Source of the DNA: Spirilliplanes yamanashiensis
Lineage (GTDB): Bacteria; Actinomycetota; Actinomycetes; Mycobacteriales; Micromonosporaceae
Direction: 5' to 3'
DNA length: 64,000 nt
Assembly (NCBI RefSeq): GCF_016863475.1
Contig: NZ_BOOY01000022.1
Location: forward strand, 62,001 to 126,000
Under the pieces are notes generated by a model. The model was not told where the DNA came from. It ran no database searches and saw nothing but the letters and a program-made list of their open reading frames with translations. Below, piece after piece: positions 21,450 to 30,908 of the stretch. The position numbers were made by a program, and so were the translations under genes. The stretch's first letter is position 1, and every line of letters starts with the position of its first letter.

Positions 21450-22982
21450 GTGGAAGACCTGAACCTGCCGCCCATCGACTACGCGGCACTGTCCCCGATC
21501 CTCATCCTCTTCGGCGTGGCCTGCCTCGGCGTGCTCGTCGAGGCGTTCGCCCCGCGGCGGGCCCGGCACCCCGTCCAGCTGGTCCTCGCGATCGGCGGCA
21601 GCGTGGCGGCGCTGGTCATGGTGGTGCTGGAGCGCAACACCCGGGTCGTCACCATCGGCGACGCGGTCGCCATCGACGGGCCCAGCCTGTTCCTGCAGGG
21701 CGCGATCCTGCTGCTCGGCATCGTGTCGCTGCTGCTGATCGGCGAGCGCTCGCTGGAGGCCGGCGGCCCGTTCGTCGCCCAGGCCGCCCTCACCGTCGGC
21801 TCCGAGAAGGACAACCGGCAGGCCCAGGGCGCGCCCGGCAACACGGAGATCTACCCGCTGGCCGTGTTCGCGCTGTCCGGCATGCTGCTGTTCGTCGCCG
21901 CGAACGACCTGCTGACGATGTTCATCGCGCTGGAGGTGCTGTCGCTGCCGCTGTACCTGCTGTGCGCGCTGGCCCGCCGCAAGCGCCTGCTGAGCCAGGA
22001 GGCCGCGCTCAAGTACTTCCTGCTCGGCTCGTACGCGTCGGCGTTCTTCCTGTTCGGGGTCGCCCTGCTGTACGGCTACGCGGGCGGCGTCAACCTGCAG
22101 CAGATCAACGAGGCGGTCGCCGCCTCGCAGAACAGCGACATCCTGCTCTACGCGGGCCTCGCGCTGCTCGCCATCGGCCTGCTGTTCAAGGTCGCGGCGG
22201 CGCCGTTCCACGTGTGGACCCCGGACGTCTACCAGGGCGCGCCGACGCCGGTCACCGCGTTCATGGCGGCCTGCACGAAGGTCGCCGGCTTCGGCGCCCT
22301 GCTGCGGGTGCTGTACGTGGCGTTCGAGGGCGTGCAGTGGGACTACCAGCCGGTCATCGGCACCATCGCCGTGCTGACGATGATCGTCGGGTCGGTCCTC
22401 GCGGTGACCCAGCAGGACATCAAGCGCCTGCTGGCCTACTCGTCGATCGCCAACGCGGGCTACCTGCTCGTCGGCGTCGTCGCGCAGAACCGCGAGGGCG
22501 TGTCCAGCACGCTGTTCTACCTGGTCGCGTACGGCTTCACGGTGCTGGCTGCGTTCGGTGTCGTGTCGCTCGTGCGCGACGCCGACGGCGAGGCCACCCA
22601 CCTGTCCCGCTGGGCCGGGCTGGGCCGCCGTTCGCCGCTGCTCGCCGCGATCTTCACGTTCCTCATGCTGGCCTTCGCCGGCATCCCGCTGACCAGCGGC
22701 TTCATCAGCAAGTTCGTGGTCTTCGGGGCGGCGATCGACGGCGGGCAGTCCTGGCTCGTCGTCGCCGGCGTGGTCACCAGCATGATCATCGCGTTCCCGT
22801 ACCTGCGGGTCATCGTGATGATGTGGCTGTCCGAGCCGGCCGAGACGACGCCGACGGTGTCCGTGCCCGGCTGGATGACCTCCGCCGCGGTGTTCATCGG
22901 CGTGCTGGCCACGCTCGCCCTGGGCGTCGTCCCGTCGCCGCTGCTGGACCTCACGAACGACGCATCGCTGTTCGTCCGGTAG
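21450..22982 (+). CDS. nuoN: NADH-quinone oxidoreductase subunit N
   Basis: Third antiporter-like subunit (510 aa), last gene of the operon. Motifs include FIALEVLSLPLYLLCAL, KVAAAPFHVWTPDVYQGAPT and DIKRLLAYSSIANAGYLL. The GTG at 21450 follows GGAGAGGTGG with a 31-base gap after nuoM, the longest gap in the operon. A perfect 12-bp hairpin follows the stop. Confidence 0.96.
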   Translation: MEDLNLPPIDYAALSPILILFGVACLGVLVEAFAPRRARHPVQLVLAIGGSVAALVMVVLERNTRVVTIGDAVAIDGPSLFLQGAILLLGIVSLLLIGERSLEAGGPFVAQAALTVGSEKDNRQAQGAPGNTEIYPLAVFALSGMLLFVAANDLLTMFIALEVLSLPLYLLCALARRKRLLSQEAALKYFLLGSYASAFFLFGVALLYGYAGGVNLQQINEAVAASQNSDILLYAGLALLAIGLLFKVAAAPFHVWTPDVYQGAPTPVTAFMAACTKVAGFGALLRVLYVAFEGVQWDYQPVIGTIAVLTMIVGSVLAVTQQDIKRLLAYSSIANAGYLLVGVVAQNREGVSSTLFYLVAYGFTVLAAFGVVSLVRDADGEATHLSRWAGLGRRSPLLAAIFTFLMLAFAGIPLTSGFISKFVVFGAAIDGGQSWLVVAGVVTSMIIAFPYLRVIVMMWLSEPAETTPTVSVPGWMTSAAVFIGVLATLALGVVPSPLLDLTNDASLFVR

Positions 22983-23001
22983 AAAAGGCAGGTTCGTCAC
23001 G

Positions 23002-23028
23002 GGCCCCGGCCGCCTTGCGGCCGGGGCC
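23002..23028 (+). terminator. Terminator at the end of the nuo operon
   Basis: Perfect 12-bp stem GGCCCCGGCCGC / GCGGCCGGGGCC (23002-23013 with 23017-23028) with a CTT loop, 19 bases after the nuoN stop. It separates nuo from the polyprenyl synthase gene, although read-through is possible. Confidence 0.75.
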
Positions 23029-23050
23029 TGTGTGGCATCGTGAAGGAGTG

Positions 23051-24046
23051 GTGAGCACGGTGAACGCTTCCGGGGTCGACTTCCGTGATCCGGTCGTCGA
23101 GGCGTCCGTCGCGGCGGCCATGGCCGGTGTCGAGGAGCAGCTGCGGCTCGCCGTCGCCCACGCCGACCCGCTGATCGGCGACGCCGCCGTGCACCTCGCG
23201 GACGCCGGCGGCAAGCGGTTCCGCCCCCTGCTGGTCGCGCTGGGCGCCCAGTTCGGCGACCCGTCGTCGCCGCTGGTCGTCCCGGCCGCCGTGGTCATGG
23301 AGCTCACCCACCTGGCCACGCTCTACCACGACGACGTCATGGACGAGGCGCTCGTGCGCCGCGGCGCCCCCAGCGCCAACGCCCGGTGGGGCAACTCGGT
23401 CGCCATCCTCGTCGGCGACTACCTGTTCGCCCGCGCCGCCGACATCGCCGCCGACCTCGGCACCGAGGCCGTCCGGCTGCAGGCCCGCACGTTCTCCCGC
23501 CTGGTGGCCGGCCAGATCGCCGAGACGGCCGGGCCGCGCGGCGGCGACCCCATCGAGCACCACCTGCACGTCATCCGCGAGAAGACCGCCTCGCTGATCG
23601 CCACGTCGGCCCGCTTCGGCGGCATGTTCGGCGGCGCGGCCGCCGCCCACACCGAGGCCCTCGAGGGGTACGGGGAGGCCATCGGCGTCGCCTTCCAGCT
23701 CTCCGACGACCTGCTCGACATCGCGTCGGAGTCCACCCAGTCCGGCAAGACCCCCGGCACCGACCTGCGCGAGGGCATCCCCACCCTGCCGGTCCTGTAC
23801 GCCCTCGCCGGCGACGACACCGACGCCCGGCTGCGCGAGCTGCTCTCGGCCGGCCCCCTCGTCGACGACGACCTGCACGCCGAGGCGCTGGGCCTGCTGC
23901 GCGAGTCGGCCGCCCTCAAGCGCGCCCGGGAGACCGTGCGGGCGTACGCGGAGTCGGCCCGGGAGCGGCTGGCGCCGCTGCCGGCGAACGCGCCGCGTCA
24001 GGCCATGGAGTCGCTGTGCGACTTCATCGCCGACCGCACCAGCTGA
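23051..24046 (+). CDS. Polyprenyl diphosphate synthase (E-type)
   Basis: Trans-isoprenyl diphosphate synthase of 331 aa that extends allylic diphosphates with IPP. The first Asp-rich motif is DDVMD (in TLYHDDVMDEALVRRG) and the second is DDLLD (FQLSDDLLDIAS); both are intact, as are KRFRPLL and the QxxD region. The neighbours (menG, menJ-type, nuo) suggest it makes the menaquinone side chain; chain length cannot be read from sequence by eye. Start options GTG 23048, 23051 and 23060 exist; I chose 23051 (MSTVNASGVD). The gene may also be leaderless, as the Shine-Dalgarno-like AAGGAG is very close to the start. Confidence 0.9.
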   Translation: MSTVNASGVDFRDPVVEASVAAAMAGVEEQLRLAVAHADPLIGDAAVHLADAGGKRFRPLLVALGAQFGDPSSPLVVPAAVVMELTHLATLYHDDVMDEALVRRGAPSANARWGNSVAILVGDYLFARAADIAADLGTEAVRLQARTFSRLVAGQIAETAGPRGGDPIEHHLHVIREKTASLIATSARFGGMFGGAAAAHTEALEGYGEAIGVAFQLSDDLLDIASESTQSGKTPGTDLREGIPTLPVLYALAGDDTDARLRELLSAGPLVDDDLHAEALGLLRESAALKRARETVRAYAESARERLAPLPANAPRQAMESLCDFIADRTS

Positions 24047-24066
24047 GCGCCTCCCCGGCGCGGCAG

Positions 24067-24085
24067 ACGCCGCCTCAGGCGGCGT
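24067..24085. terminator. Small hairpin between convergent genes
   Basis: ACGCCGCC-TCA-GGCGGCGT: a perfect 8-bp stem whose 3-base loop is the stop codon of the minus-strand MFS gene. It lies 21 bases after the polyprenyl synthase stop and could end both transcripts. Confidence 0.45.
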
Positions 24086-25235
24086 GGCGGCGCAGCAGGG
24101 CGCTGCCGGCCAGCATCAGCACCGCCGCCAGCAGCATCGCCACGGCCCCCACCGTCCACATCGCCGGATAGCCCAGCGCCGACGCCGTCGCCCCCAGGCC
24201 CAGGGGCCCGACGCAGCCGCCCGCGTACACCCCGGTCTGGGTGATGGAGGTGGCCGCGGCCGGCGCCTGCGGATGCAGCCGGACCACGGCGAAGTTCATC
24301 AGGCCCGGCCACGCCCACCCGAACCCGAAGCCGAGCACGACGCCCGCGACCAGCGTGGCCGTGCCGGGGACGGCGAGCAGCGCCAGGCCGGCGGCCCCGG
24401 CGGTGAGCAGCCCGGCGATGACCGCGACCTGCCGGGTGGGCAGCAGGTCCGCCTGCCAGCCGCCGGACACCCGGGCCGCCACGCACACCGCGCTGCCCAG
24501 CGTGAGGGTGAGCCCGGCGGTGCCCTCGGCGAGGCCGCGGTCGACGGAGGCGTCGACGAGGAACGTGCCGAGGGCGTTCGCGGCGGCGGCGGCGAGGGTG
24601 GCGGCCAGTCCGAGGACGACCAGGGCGCCGGTGGCCCGCTGCGGCGAGCCGCCCGCGGCGCGCGGGCGCGCCGTGCCCGCCGGGACGAGCGGCAGGGCGG
24701 CCGCCGCGAGGACCGCCGCGAAGCCGAACGCCCACCGCCAGCCGAGCGTCAGCGCCACCGCGGGCACGGCCGCGCCGGCCAGCAGCGTGCTGACGGGGAT
24801 GGCGGCCTGCTTCAGCCCGAACGACAGGCCCTGCCGCCGGGCCGGGATGTGCGCGGCCAGGGCGGCGTTGCTGGCGAGCTGGCCGGCGGCGTTCGCGCCC
24901 GCGCCCAGGGCGAGCCACGCGACGAGCGTGGCGAGCGAGGTGGCGAACAGGGCGACGCCCAGCATGCTGACCGCGGCCAGCACGATGCCGCACCGGGCCA
25001 TCGCGACCGCTCCGTACCGTTCCACCAGGGTGCCCGCCGGGACGCTGGCGAGGGCGCTGACGCCGAAGTAGACGCTCACCGCCAGCCCCAGCCCGGCCGG
25101 GTCGAAGCGCAGCTCCTGCTGCATCTGGACGGCCAGGCCGCCGACGAGGAACACGGGGATCACGACGGCGATCGTGGTGGTGATCGCGCCCGTGGCGGCC
25201 CGCGTCGGTCGCTGCGTCGAGACTTGTTCCGTCAT
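24075..25235 (-). CDS. MFS transporter (386 aa)
   Basis: Major facilitator superfamily permease with twelve predicted membrane helices. N-terminal TM1 is ITTTIAVVIPVFLVGGLAV. The loop 2-3 region has VPAGTLVERYGAVAMARCG, and a central cytosolic loop carries ARPRAAGGSPQ. The C-terminal half repeats the pattern with SGGWQADLLPTRQV. It most resembles small-molecule or cyanate-type (CynX-like) exporters, but substrate is unknown. It is transcribed divergently from an IclR regulator 158 bases away, a common arrangement when the regulator controls the transporter. Confidence 0.85.
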   Translation of the reverse strand: MTEQVSTQRPTRAATGAITTTIAVVIPVFLVGGLAVQMQQELRFDPAGLGLAVSVYFGVSALASVPAGTLVERYGAVAMARCGIVLAAVSMLGVALFATSLATLVAWLALGAGANAAGQLASNAALAAHIPARRQGLSFGLKQAAIPVSTLLAGAAVPAVALTLGWRWAFGFAAVLAAAALPLVPAGTARPRAAGGSPQRATGALVVLGLAATLAAAAANALGTFLVDASVDRGLAEGTAGLTLTLGSAVCVAARVSGGWQADLLPTRQVAVIAGLLTAGAAGLALLAVPGTATLVAGVVLGFGFGWAWPGLMNFAVVRLHPQAPAAATSITQTGVYAGGCVGPLGLGATASALGYPAMWTVGAVAMLLAAVLMLAGSALLRRHAA

Positions 25236-25359
25236 CGTCTCGGACTGTAGGCCGCATCATGGCTGGTCAGAGACGGTACGTGGCATTGCCCACACAGACG
25301 GTCGCCGCCCGGTGGAGGTATGGCACCTCCTGCCCATTCCGTCTGTGGAGAATTTTTCA

Positions 25360-25365
25360 TATGGT
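25360..25365 (+). promoter_or_regulatory. Candidate -10 element before the IclR gene
   Basis: TATGGT lies in a locally A/T-rich patch (GAATTTTTCATATGGTG) 28 bases before the GTG at 25394. This is the only AT-rich patch in the divergent region between the MFS and IclR genes. Confidence 0.35.
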
Positions 25366-25393
25366 GTAAGTCCCCTCGGCGTCGGAGGTGGTT

Positions 25394-26191
25394 GTGCGCG
25401 ACCCCTTGGCGGAACCGTCCGACCTGATCAGAAGCGTGTCCCGGGCTCTCCGGGTGCTCGAGTCGGTCGGCCGCGCTCCGCGTGGCCTCACCGTGAAGCA
25501 GATCGCCCGTCGGTGCGAGCTGACGGTGGCGACGACCTACCACCTGGTGCGGACCCTCGCCTACGAGGGCTACGTGATCCGCCGCGAGGACGGCACGTAC
25601 ATCGTCGGCCTGGAGATCGCCGACCGCTACCGGGAACTCGTCGGCGCCTTCCGCGGCCCGCCCGCCGTCGGCGACGTCCTGCGCCGCGCCGCCATCGACA
25701 CCGGCTACACCCACTACCTCGGACGTTTCGTCGGCGGCCGCATCGCCGTCACCGCGGTCGCCGAGGGCCACCGCTCGCCGTACACCGAAGACCTGGTCCC
25801 GGGGTACGACGAGGGCGGCCACGCCACCGCGATCGGCAAGGCGCTGCTGGCCACCATGACCCCCGACCAGCGCGCGCGCTACCTGCGCGACTGGGGCATG
25901 CGCGCCTTCACCCCGGCCACCCTCGTGTCACCGGAGGCCCTGGAGGCCGACCTGGCGGCGGGGGAGCGGCGCGGCATGCAGCTCGAGATCGGACAGTTCC
26001 GCCAGGGCCTTGCGGGCGCCGCCGTCCTGGTCGCCCCCGACCGCGACGTGGAACGCCGGCTCGCCCTGGCGTGCGCCCTCCCGGCGGCCGAGATGCTGAC
26101 GTCGGCGCGGGTCGTGCGCGCGAAACTGCTCGCCACGGCGCGCGCGGTGGCCGAGGCGCTGACCGACAACGGAGCTGCAGCGAGCGCCTGA
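25394..26191 (+). CDS. IclR-family transcriptional regulator
   Basis: DNA-binding regulator of 265 aa. A winged helix-turn-helix is at about 15-75 (SRALRVLESVGRAPRGLTV, QIARRCELTVATTYHLV). The larger effector domain contains the typical ATAIGKALLATM stretch and a C-terminal Arg/Ala helix. The GTG at 25394 is chosen because CGGAGG lies just in front of it; a GTG two codons earlier overlaps that ribosome site. It could regulate the divergent MFS gene or the downstream chitinase, which begins 47 bases after its stop but has its own promoter-like sequence. The effector is unknown. Confidence 0.85.
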   Translation: MRDPLAEPSDLIRSVSRALRVLESVGRAPRGLTVKQIARRCELTVATTYHLVRTLAYEGYVIRREDGTYIVGLEIADRYRELVGAFRGPPAVGDVLRRAAIDTGYTHYLGRFVGGRIAVTAVAEGHRSPYTEDLVPGYDEGGHATAIGKALLATMTPDQRARYLRDWGMRAFTPATLVSPEALEADLAAGERRGMQLEIGQFRQGLAGAAVLVAPDRDVERRLALACALPAAEMLTSARVVRAKLLATARAVAEALTDNGAAASA

Positions 26192-26203
26192 AAAATCAAG
26201 CCA

Positions 26204-26231
26204 TTGAAAACTGTTAATAACGTGTTCTAAT
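26204..26231 (+). promoter_or_regulatory. AT-rich promoter of the chitinase gene
   Basis: TTGAAA (26204-26209) and TCTAAT (26226-26231) are 16 bases apart in a strikingly AT-rich 45-base gap. The -10 ends seven bases before the ATG at 26239, and there is no Shine-Dalgarno sequence, so the message is probably leaderless. Confidence 0.6.
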
Positions 26232-26238
26232 TCGGTTC

Positions 26239-27591
26239 ATGAGACTCCGATGGCGACTGGTCACCCTTGCGGCCGGCGCGGCGATGACCGTCGCGACCGG
26301 CCTCGTCCTCATCCCCTCCAGCTCCGCCGCGGTGGTGTGCACGGCACCCGCGTGGCGCGAGGGTAACTCGTACACGGCGGGCTCCCAGGCCACCTACAAC
26401 GGCCGCCTCTACCAGGCGCTCGTGACGCACACGGCGTGGGCGGGCACCGGCTGGAACCCGGCGGCGACCCCGTCCCTGTGGCGCGACATCGACGCCTGCA
26501 CCGGCGGCCCGACGACCCCGCCCACCACCACTCCTCCCACGACGAGGCCTCCCACCACTCCTCCCACCACGCCCCCGACGACTCCGCCGACCACTCCACC
26601 CACGACGCCGCCCACGACTCCGCCCACGACTCCGCCTACCGGTGAGACGTGCGCGCTCAAGGGCCGGCCGGCGGGCAAGGTGCTGCAGGGCTACTGGGAG
26701 AACTGGGACGGCAAGGCCGTCCACGAAGGCATGGGCTGGATTCCGATCAACGACAGCCGGATCCCGCAGCACGGGTACAACGTCATCATGGCCGCGTTCC
26801 CGGTCATCCTCCCCGACGGCACCGTCAAGTGGGAGGACGGCATGGACGTCGGCGTGAACGTCGGCACCCCTGCCCAATACTGCAGTGCGAAGGCACAGGG
26901 CGGCACGATCCTCATGTCCATCGGCGGCGCCACCGCCGGCGTCAACCTGAACTCGTCCGCCGTCGCGGACCGGTTCGTGCAGACCATCGTGCCCATCCTG
27001 AAGCGGTACAACTTCGACGGCATCGACATCGACATCGAGACCGGCCTGACCGGTAGCGGCGACATCAACACCCTGTCGACGACCCAGGCGAATCTGATCC
27101 GCATCATTGACGGCGTTCTCGCCGCGATGCCGCCCGGGTTCGGTCTGACCATGGCGCCCGAAACCGCCTACGTCACCGGCGGCAGTGTCTTCTACGGCTC
27201 CATCTGGGGCGCCTACCTGCCCATCATCAAGAAGTACGTCGACAACGGCCGCCTGTGGTGGCTGAACATGCAGTACTACAACGGTTCGATGTACGGGTGT
27301 TCCGGCGACTCCTACGGGGCCGGAACCGTCCAGGGATTCACGGCCCAAACGGACTGCCTCAACAAGGGTCTGACGATCCAGGGCACGACCATCCGGGTGC
27401 CTTACGACAAGCAGGCCCCAGGACTGCCGGCGCAGGAGGGGGCGGGCGGCGGCTACATGAAGCCGTCGTTGGTGACCGAAGCGTGGAACTCCGTCCCGGG
27501 CATCAAGGGGCTGATGACGTGGTCGATCAATTGGGACGGCTCGAGGGGCTGGACCTTCGGTGACAACGTGAAGCGTCTCCAGGGCCGCTGA
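26239..27591 (+). CDS. Secreted GH18 chitinase with N-terminal chitin-binding domain
   Basis: Secreted enzyme (450 aa) that hydrolyses chitin. A signal peptide (1-30) is followed by a CBM5/12 chitin-binding module (about 35-87: APAWREGNSYTAGSQATYNG ... WNPAATPSLWRDIDAC). A Pro/Thr linker (about 90-134, repeats of PPTT) leads to the GH18 domain. The catalytic DxxDxDxE motif is DGIDIDIE at 260-267 with the acid Glu267; SIGG at 227-230 is the second GH18 signature. The architecture matches Streptomyces-type single-domain chitinases. It is followed by a 15-bp hairpin and preceded by an IclR gene. Confidence 0.93.
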   Translation: MRLRWRLVTLAAGAAMTVATGLVLIPSSSAAVVCTAPAWREGNSYTAGSQATYNGRLYQALVTHTAWAGTGWNPAATPSLWRDIDACTGGPTTPPTTTPPTTRPPTTPPTTPPTTPPTTPPTTPPTTPPTTPPTGETCALKGRPAGKVLQGYWENWDGKAVHEGMGWIPINDSRIPQHGYNVIMAAFPVILPDGTVKWEDGMDVGVNVGTPAQYCSAKAQGGTILMSIGGATAGVNLNSSAVADRFVQTIVPILKRYNFDGIDIDIETGLTGSGDINTLSTTQANLIRIIDGVLAAMPPGFGLTMAPETAYVTGGSVFYGSIWGAYLPIIKKYVDNGRLWWLNMQYYNGSMYGCSGDSYGAGTVQGFTAQTDCLNKGLTIQGTTIRVPYDKQAPGLPAQEGAGGGYMKPSLVTEAWNSVPGIKGLMTWSINWDGSRGWTFGDNVKRLQGR

Positions 27592-27599
27592 GAATCACC

Positions 27600-27636
27600 G
27601 CGTCAGGGCCCGCGTACCACGCGCGGGCCCTGACGC
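27600..27636. terminator. Bidirectional terminator between chitinase and TIR-WD40 gene
   Basis: Perfect 15-bp stem (27600-27614 GCGTCAGGGCCCGCG with 27622-27636) and a 7-base loop, eight bases after the chitinase stop and directly next to the minus-strand stop at 27638. Confidence 0.8.
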
Positions 27637-27637
27637 T

Positions 27638-30600
27638 TCACCCGTCACAGCTGCGCCGGTACGGGAGTTCAGGGATGTGGCGGGCCCATTCGTCGGGGCT
27701 CAAGCCGTTGCCCGCGATGGCGCAGGCATGCGCAACCGGATCGGCGCGGAGGTCGTTCAGTTCGGAGTAGTCCCAGACGGTGACTGCGGGGCTCTTCCGG
27801 TTGAGATCACTGCCGACCGTGAAGGTGCGCCCATCGGGGCTGAACAACATCATTCCTGTCTGCGCTTCCGTGCGCTTGGTCGCGGTGAACCGCACCGGCG
27901 TGGCACCGTCGGTGATGTCCCACAGCATCACCGTCCGATCCGCGATTCCCGCCGCGAGGGTCCGCCCGTCCGGACCGAAGGCCAGCGAGCCCACCCACCC
28001 CGTGGGATTGACGAGGGTGGCGAGTCGATGTGGACGGGCCCTGTCGGTGACGTTCCAGAGGACAGCTGTCCGATCGTAGCCCCCGGTGGCCAGTGTGTTG
28101 CCGTCCGGACTGAAAGCGACCGACAACGCTTGGGTGGACTGAGCGGGGACCTCGGCCACCCGCACCGGTGCCGCTCTGTCGGTCACGTCGATCAGCGTCA
28201 CCGTGTTGTAGGCGACGACCGCGATCGTGCGACTGTCGGGACTGAACGCCAGCTGCCGCCCCTGAACCGCGTCGCCGGTCAGTACGCCGAGCTTGACGGG
28301 ATGACGTGGGTCGGACACATCCCAGAGCTTGAGCGTGCGGTGCGCGAGAATTGCGATGGTGCGGCCGTCTGGACTGAACATCATCGTGGTCGTCCTGGGC
28401 ACCCATTCCTGGAACGAGCCGAGTGTCACCGGATCATGTGGGTCCGTCACATCCGTGAGCGTCACCCCGTGGGCTAGAGAGGCCACCGCCAGAGTGCGCC
28501 CGTCCGCGGTGAGTGCCGCATTGACGTCCCCGCCGGAAAATTGCAGGGTGGCGCTGGGCGCAGGGTTTCCGACGCGCCTCATGTCCCAGAAGACCGCCTT
28601 GCCGTCGGCATCAACTGTGGCCAGCGTCTTTCCGCCCGCGCGATATGCCATCGTCATCACCGGCCTGCGGTGGGCCACCAAATCGGCGACCGGCTCGGGT
28701 GCGCCCCGATCCGCGACATTCCACAACTTCGTTTCGGCGCCGTTGACAGTTGCCAGTGTTCGGCCATCCGGACTGAATTCGAGTGACGCCGCCCCGCCGC
28801 GAACCCTGTCCAGGGTCTGCAGCCGCAGAGAACCGGACGAGCCCGCCGTGTTCCACAGCGTCACCTTTTCCCCGTCACTGACGGCCAGAATGCTCCCGTC
28901 CGGGTGGAAGGCGAGCCCGGCCGCCCATTCGGCATGACCTGTGAGCACCTCCTGTCGCGGATAAGCCGGATCGGTCAGGTCCCAGATGTGCACCGTTCCG
29001 TTCCTGCCTCCCGCGGCGAGGATGGGCCGCTTGGGGTTGAACGCCATTCCGTCCGGAAGGGCCTCGGGCAGGGTCGCCGTCGGTGTGGGATGTGCGGGAT
29101 CCGAGAGATCCCAGACGACCGACGGGTCGCCCGAGGTCACCATCGCGCGCCCGTCGCCGTTGAAGGCGATCCGGGCGGACGCGGGGATGCCGGAAAGGGC
29201 GGTGAGCAGTTTCGGTTGGGCGCGGTTTGACGCGTCCCACAGGACTGTGCGGCCGTCATAGCCGGTCGAGACGACGGTACGGCCGTCCGGGCTGAACATC
29301 AGGTTGTTGACGGCGTGAGGAAGCGTGGCGATCCGGGTCGGCTGGGCGCGATCGCTGACGTCCCATAGGGCGCCAACATTCGCGGGCTCGACCAGTGTGA
29401 GCGTTCGCCCGTCCGGGCTGAATGTCAGCCGCCCGACATAGCGGCTGGCGCCCAAGGTGCTGAGCCGGATCGGTGTGGCTCGGTTTCTCACATCCCAAAG
29501 CGACACGGTGCCTGAAGGTTCGGCCAGGGCCAGCAGACCGTCCGGTCCGTAGGCGACTTCGTGGGCGCCCCCCAGTGCGCCGGCGTAGTGCGTTGACGCG
29601 ACCAAGCCGGCGAGTCCTCCTCGCGTCTCGGCGTCGGCCCGGATCCGCTCCGCGGCCAGACCAAGCCTCAAGGCGGCCTGAGGTTCGGCGTCGATGTTCG
29701 CCTTCGCCTGGTTGACCAGACGCCGGCTGATCGCGATGTGTTGCTGGCGTCGTGCCTCCCCCTCCGCCTCCTTGGCCTTCCGTTCGTGCTCCGCAGCGAT
29801 TCGTTCCTGCCGGCGAGCGTTCTGCGCCGCTTCTTCCGCGCGTTGCTCCTGTTCGCGAGCTCTGGTCTCCTGCAGCCGAGCACGCTCCTCCTGGCGGCGG
29901 GTCTCCGCGGCGGCCTGCTCGGCGGCGTTGCGCTGTTGCTGGGCGAGGATCTCCTGCTGTCGGGCGCGTGCCGCCGCCGTGTCGGCGAGGGCGCGCTGGT
30001 AGCGGGCGTTGGCCTGCTGCTTCTCGGCGGCGGTCGACGCCTTGGCGGCCAGGGTCTTCTGCTCGCGCGCCAGTGCCTCCTGGCGCCGGACCTCTTCGGC
30101 GGCCGCTCGGGCGCGTGCTTCCTGCTGCTGTGCGTTCTTCTGCTGTCGCAGCGACTCGGCCGCGGACTGCTCGGCGTAGCCGCGTTGTTCCGAGGCTGCC
30201 TGCTGCTGGCGGCGCGCCTCCGCGGCCGAGGCGTTGGCGCGGTCGGCGTTGTGCAGCGCCAGGAGCCCGGTCAGCACCGACACGAAGGTCAGCAGCATGA
30301 GCGAGGCCGCCGCGAACGACCACAGCCGGCGCGCCCGCCGGTGCTGGCGGACGTCCTCGCCCTCCAGGTCGTCCTTGCTGACGCCGTGCATCGGGGCCGC
30401 CAGCTGCGCGATCGCGTCCCGGAACCGCGAGTGCCGCAGGCTGAGCTGCTGGTCGTCGCGGGCCCAGCGCAGGTCGAGGTAGAGCGGCTCCTCGGTGAAG
30501 ACGCCGCGCAGCGCCTCCGGAACCGCCGTCGACGATTCGGTGAAGTCGCCCGTCGCCGGGTCCCACTGCCAGTCGCCGTCCGTCACGACCGGGAGAATGC

Positions 30601-30886
30601 GGTCGGGGGACTTGGTGGCCAGCCAGTGGTCGATCTCGCGGTTCACCCAGTGCGAGTTTGCCGCCTCCGGGGACGCCATCAGTACGAAGTAGTCGGAGCC
30701 GTCGAGGGCGTTCTGGATGGACGTCCACAGTGTCGGGGTGACCGACAGGCCGGTCTGGTCGCGGAAGATCCACAGGGCCCGGCGGCGGTGCCACGGCTTC
30801 GCCAGGTGGTGCAGGCCGCGCTGGACGGCGGGGGCGAGGCGGCCGTCGGCGGCGTGGCTGTACGAGATGAAACCGTTGAACTTCAT
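27638..30886 (-). CDS. TIR - transmembrane - coiled coil - WD40 protein, copy A
   Basis: A 1082-residue multidomain protein. An N-terminal TIR domain (1-110; FNGFISYSHAADGRLA, IFRDQTGLS) has Glu84 in WVNREIDHW at the position of the catalytic glutamate of TIR NADases. A basic stretch (RQHRRARR) precedes one membrane helix (about 189-211). A long Ala/Arg/Gln/Glu coiled coil (about 213-390, repeats of AEARRQ / RRQE) follows. The C-terminus has 14 WD40-type repeats by my count (LWDVSDRA-like units), enough for two seven-bladed propellers, and a conserved tail ending IPELPYRRSC. The positive-inside rule predicts TIR in the cytosol and the propellers outside. A paralogue lies 70 bases upstream. 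Role unknown; signalling or defence is inference. Confidence 0.85.
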   Translation of the reverse strand: MKFNGFISYSHAADGRLAPAVQRGLHHLAKPWHRRRALWIFRDQTGLSVTPTLWTSIQNALDGSDYFVLMASPEAANSHWVNREIDHWLATKSPDRILPVVTDGDWQWDPATGDFTESSTAVPEALRGVFTEEPLYLDLRWARDDQQLSLRHSRFRDAIAQLAAPMHGVSKDDLEGEDVRQHRRARRLWSFAAASLMLLTFVSVLTGLLALHNADRANASAAEARRQQQAASEQRGYAEQSAAESLRQQKNAQQQEARARAAAEEVRRQEALAREQKTLAAKASTAAEKQQANARYQRALADTAAARARQQEILAQQQRNAAEQAAAETRRQEERARLQETRAREQEQRAEEAAQNARRQERIAAEHERKAKEAEGEARRQQHIAISRRLVNQAKANIDAEPQAALRLGLAAERIRADAETRGGLAGLVASTHYAGALGGAHEVAYGPDGLLALAEPSGTVSLWDVRNRATPIRLSTLGASRYVGRLTFSPDGRTLTLVEPANVGALWDVSDRAQPTRIATLPHAVNNLMFSPDGRTVVSTGYDGRTVLWDASNRAQPKLLTALSGIPASARIAFNGDGRAMVTSGDPSVVWDLSDPAHPTPTATLPEALPDGMAFNPKRPILAAGGRNGTVHIWDLTDPAYPRQEVLTGHAEWAAGLAFHPDGSILAVSDGEKVTLWNTAGSSGSLRLQTLDRVRGGAASLEFSPDGRTLATVNGAETKLWNVADRGAPEPVADLVAHRRPVMTMAYRAGGKTLATVDADGKAVFWDMRRVGNPAPSATLQFSGGDVNAALTADGRTLAVASLAHGVTLTDVTDPHDPVTLGSFQEWVPRTTTMMFSPDGRTIAILAHRTLKLWDVSDPRHPVKLGVLTGDAVQGRQLAFSPDSRTIAVVAYNTVTLIDVTDRAAPVRVAEVPAQSTQALSVAFSPDGNTLATGGYDRTAVLWNVTDRARPHRLATLVNPTGWVGSLAFGPDGRTLAAGIADRTVMLWDITDGATPVRFTATKRTEAQTGMMLFSPDGRTFTVGSDLNRKSPAVTVWDYSELNDLRADPVAHACAIAGNGLSPDEWARHIPELPYRRSCDG

Positions 30887-30908
30887 GGTGGTGTCCCCGT
30901 GTCGGTGC

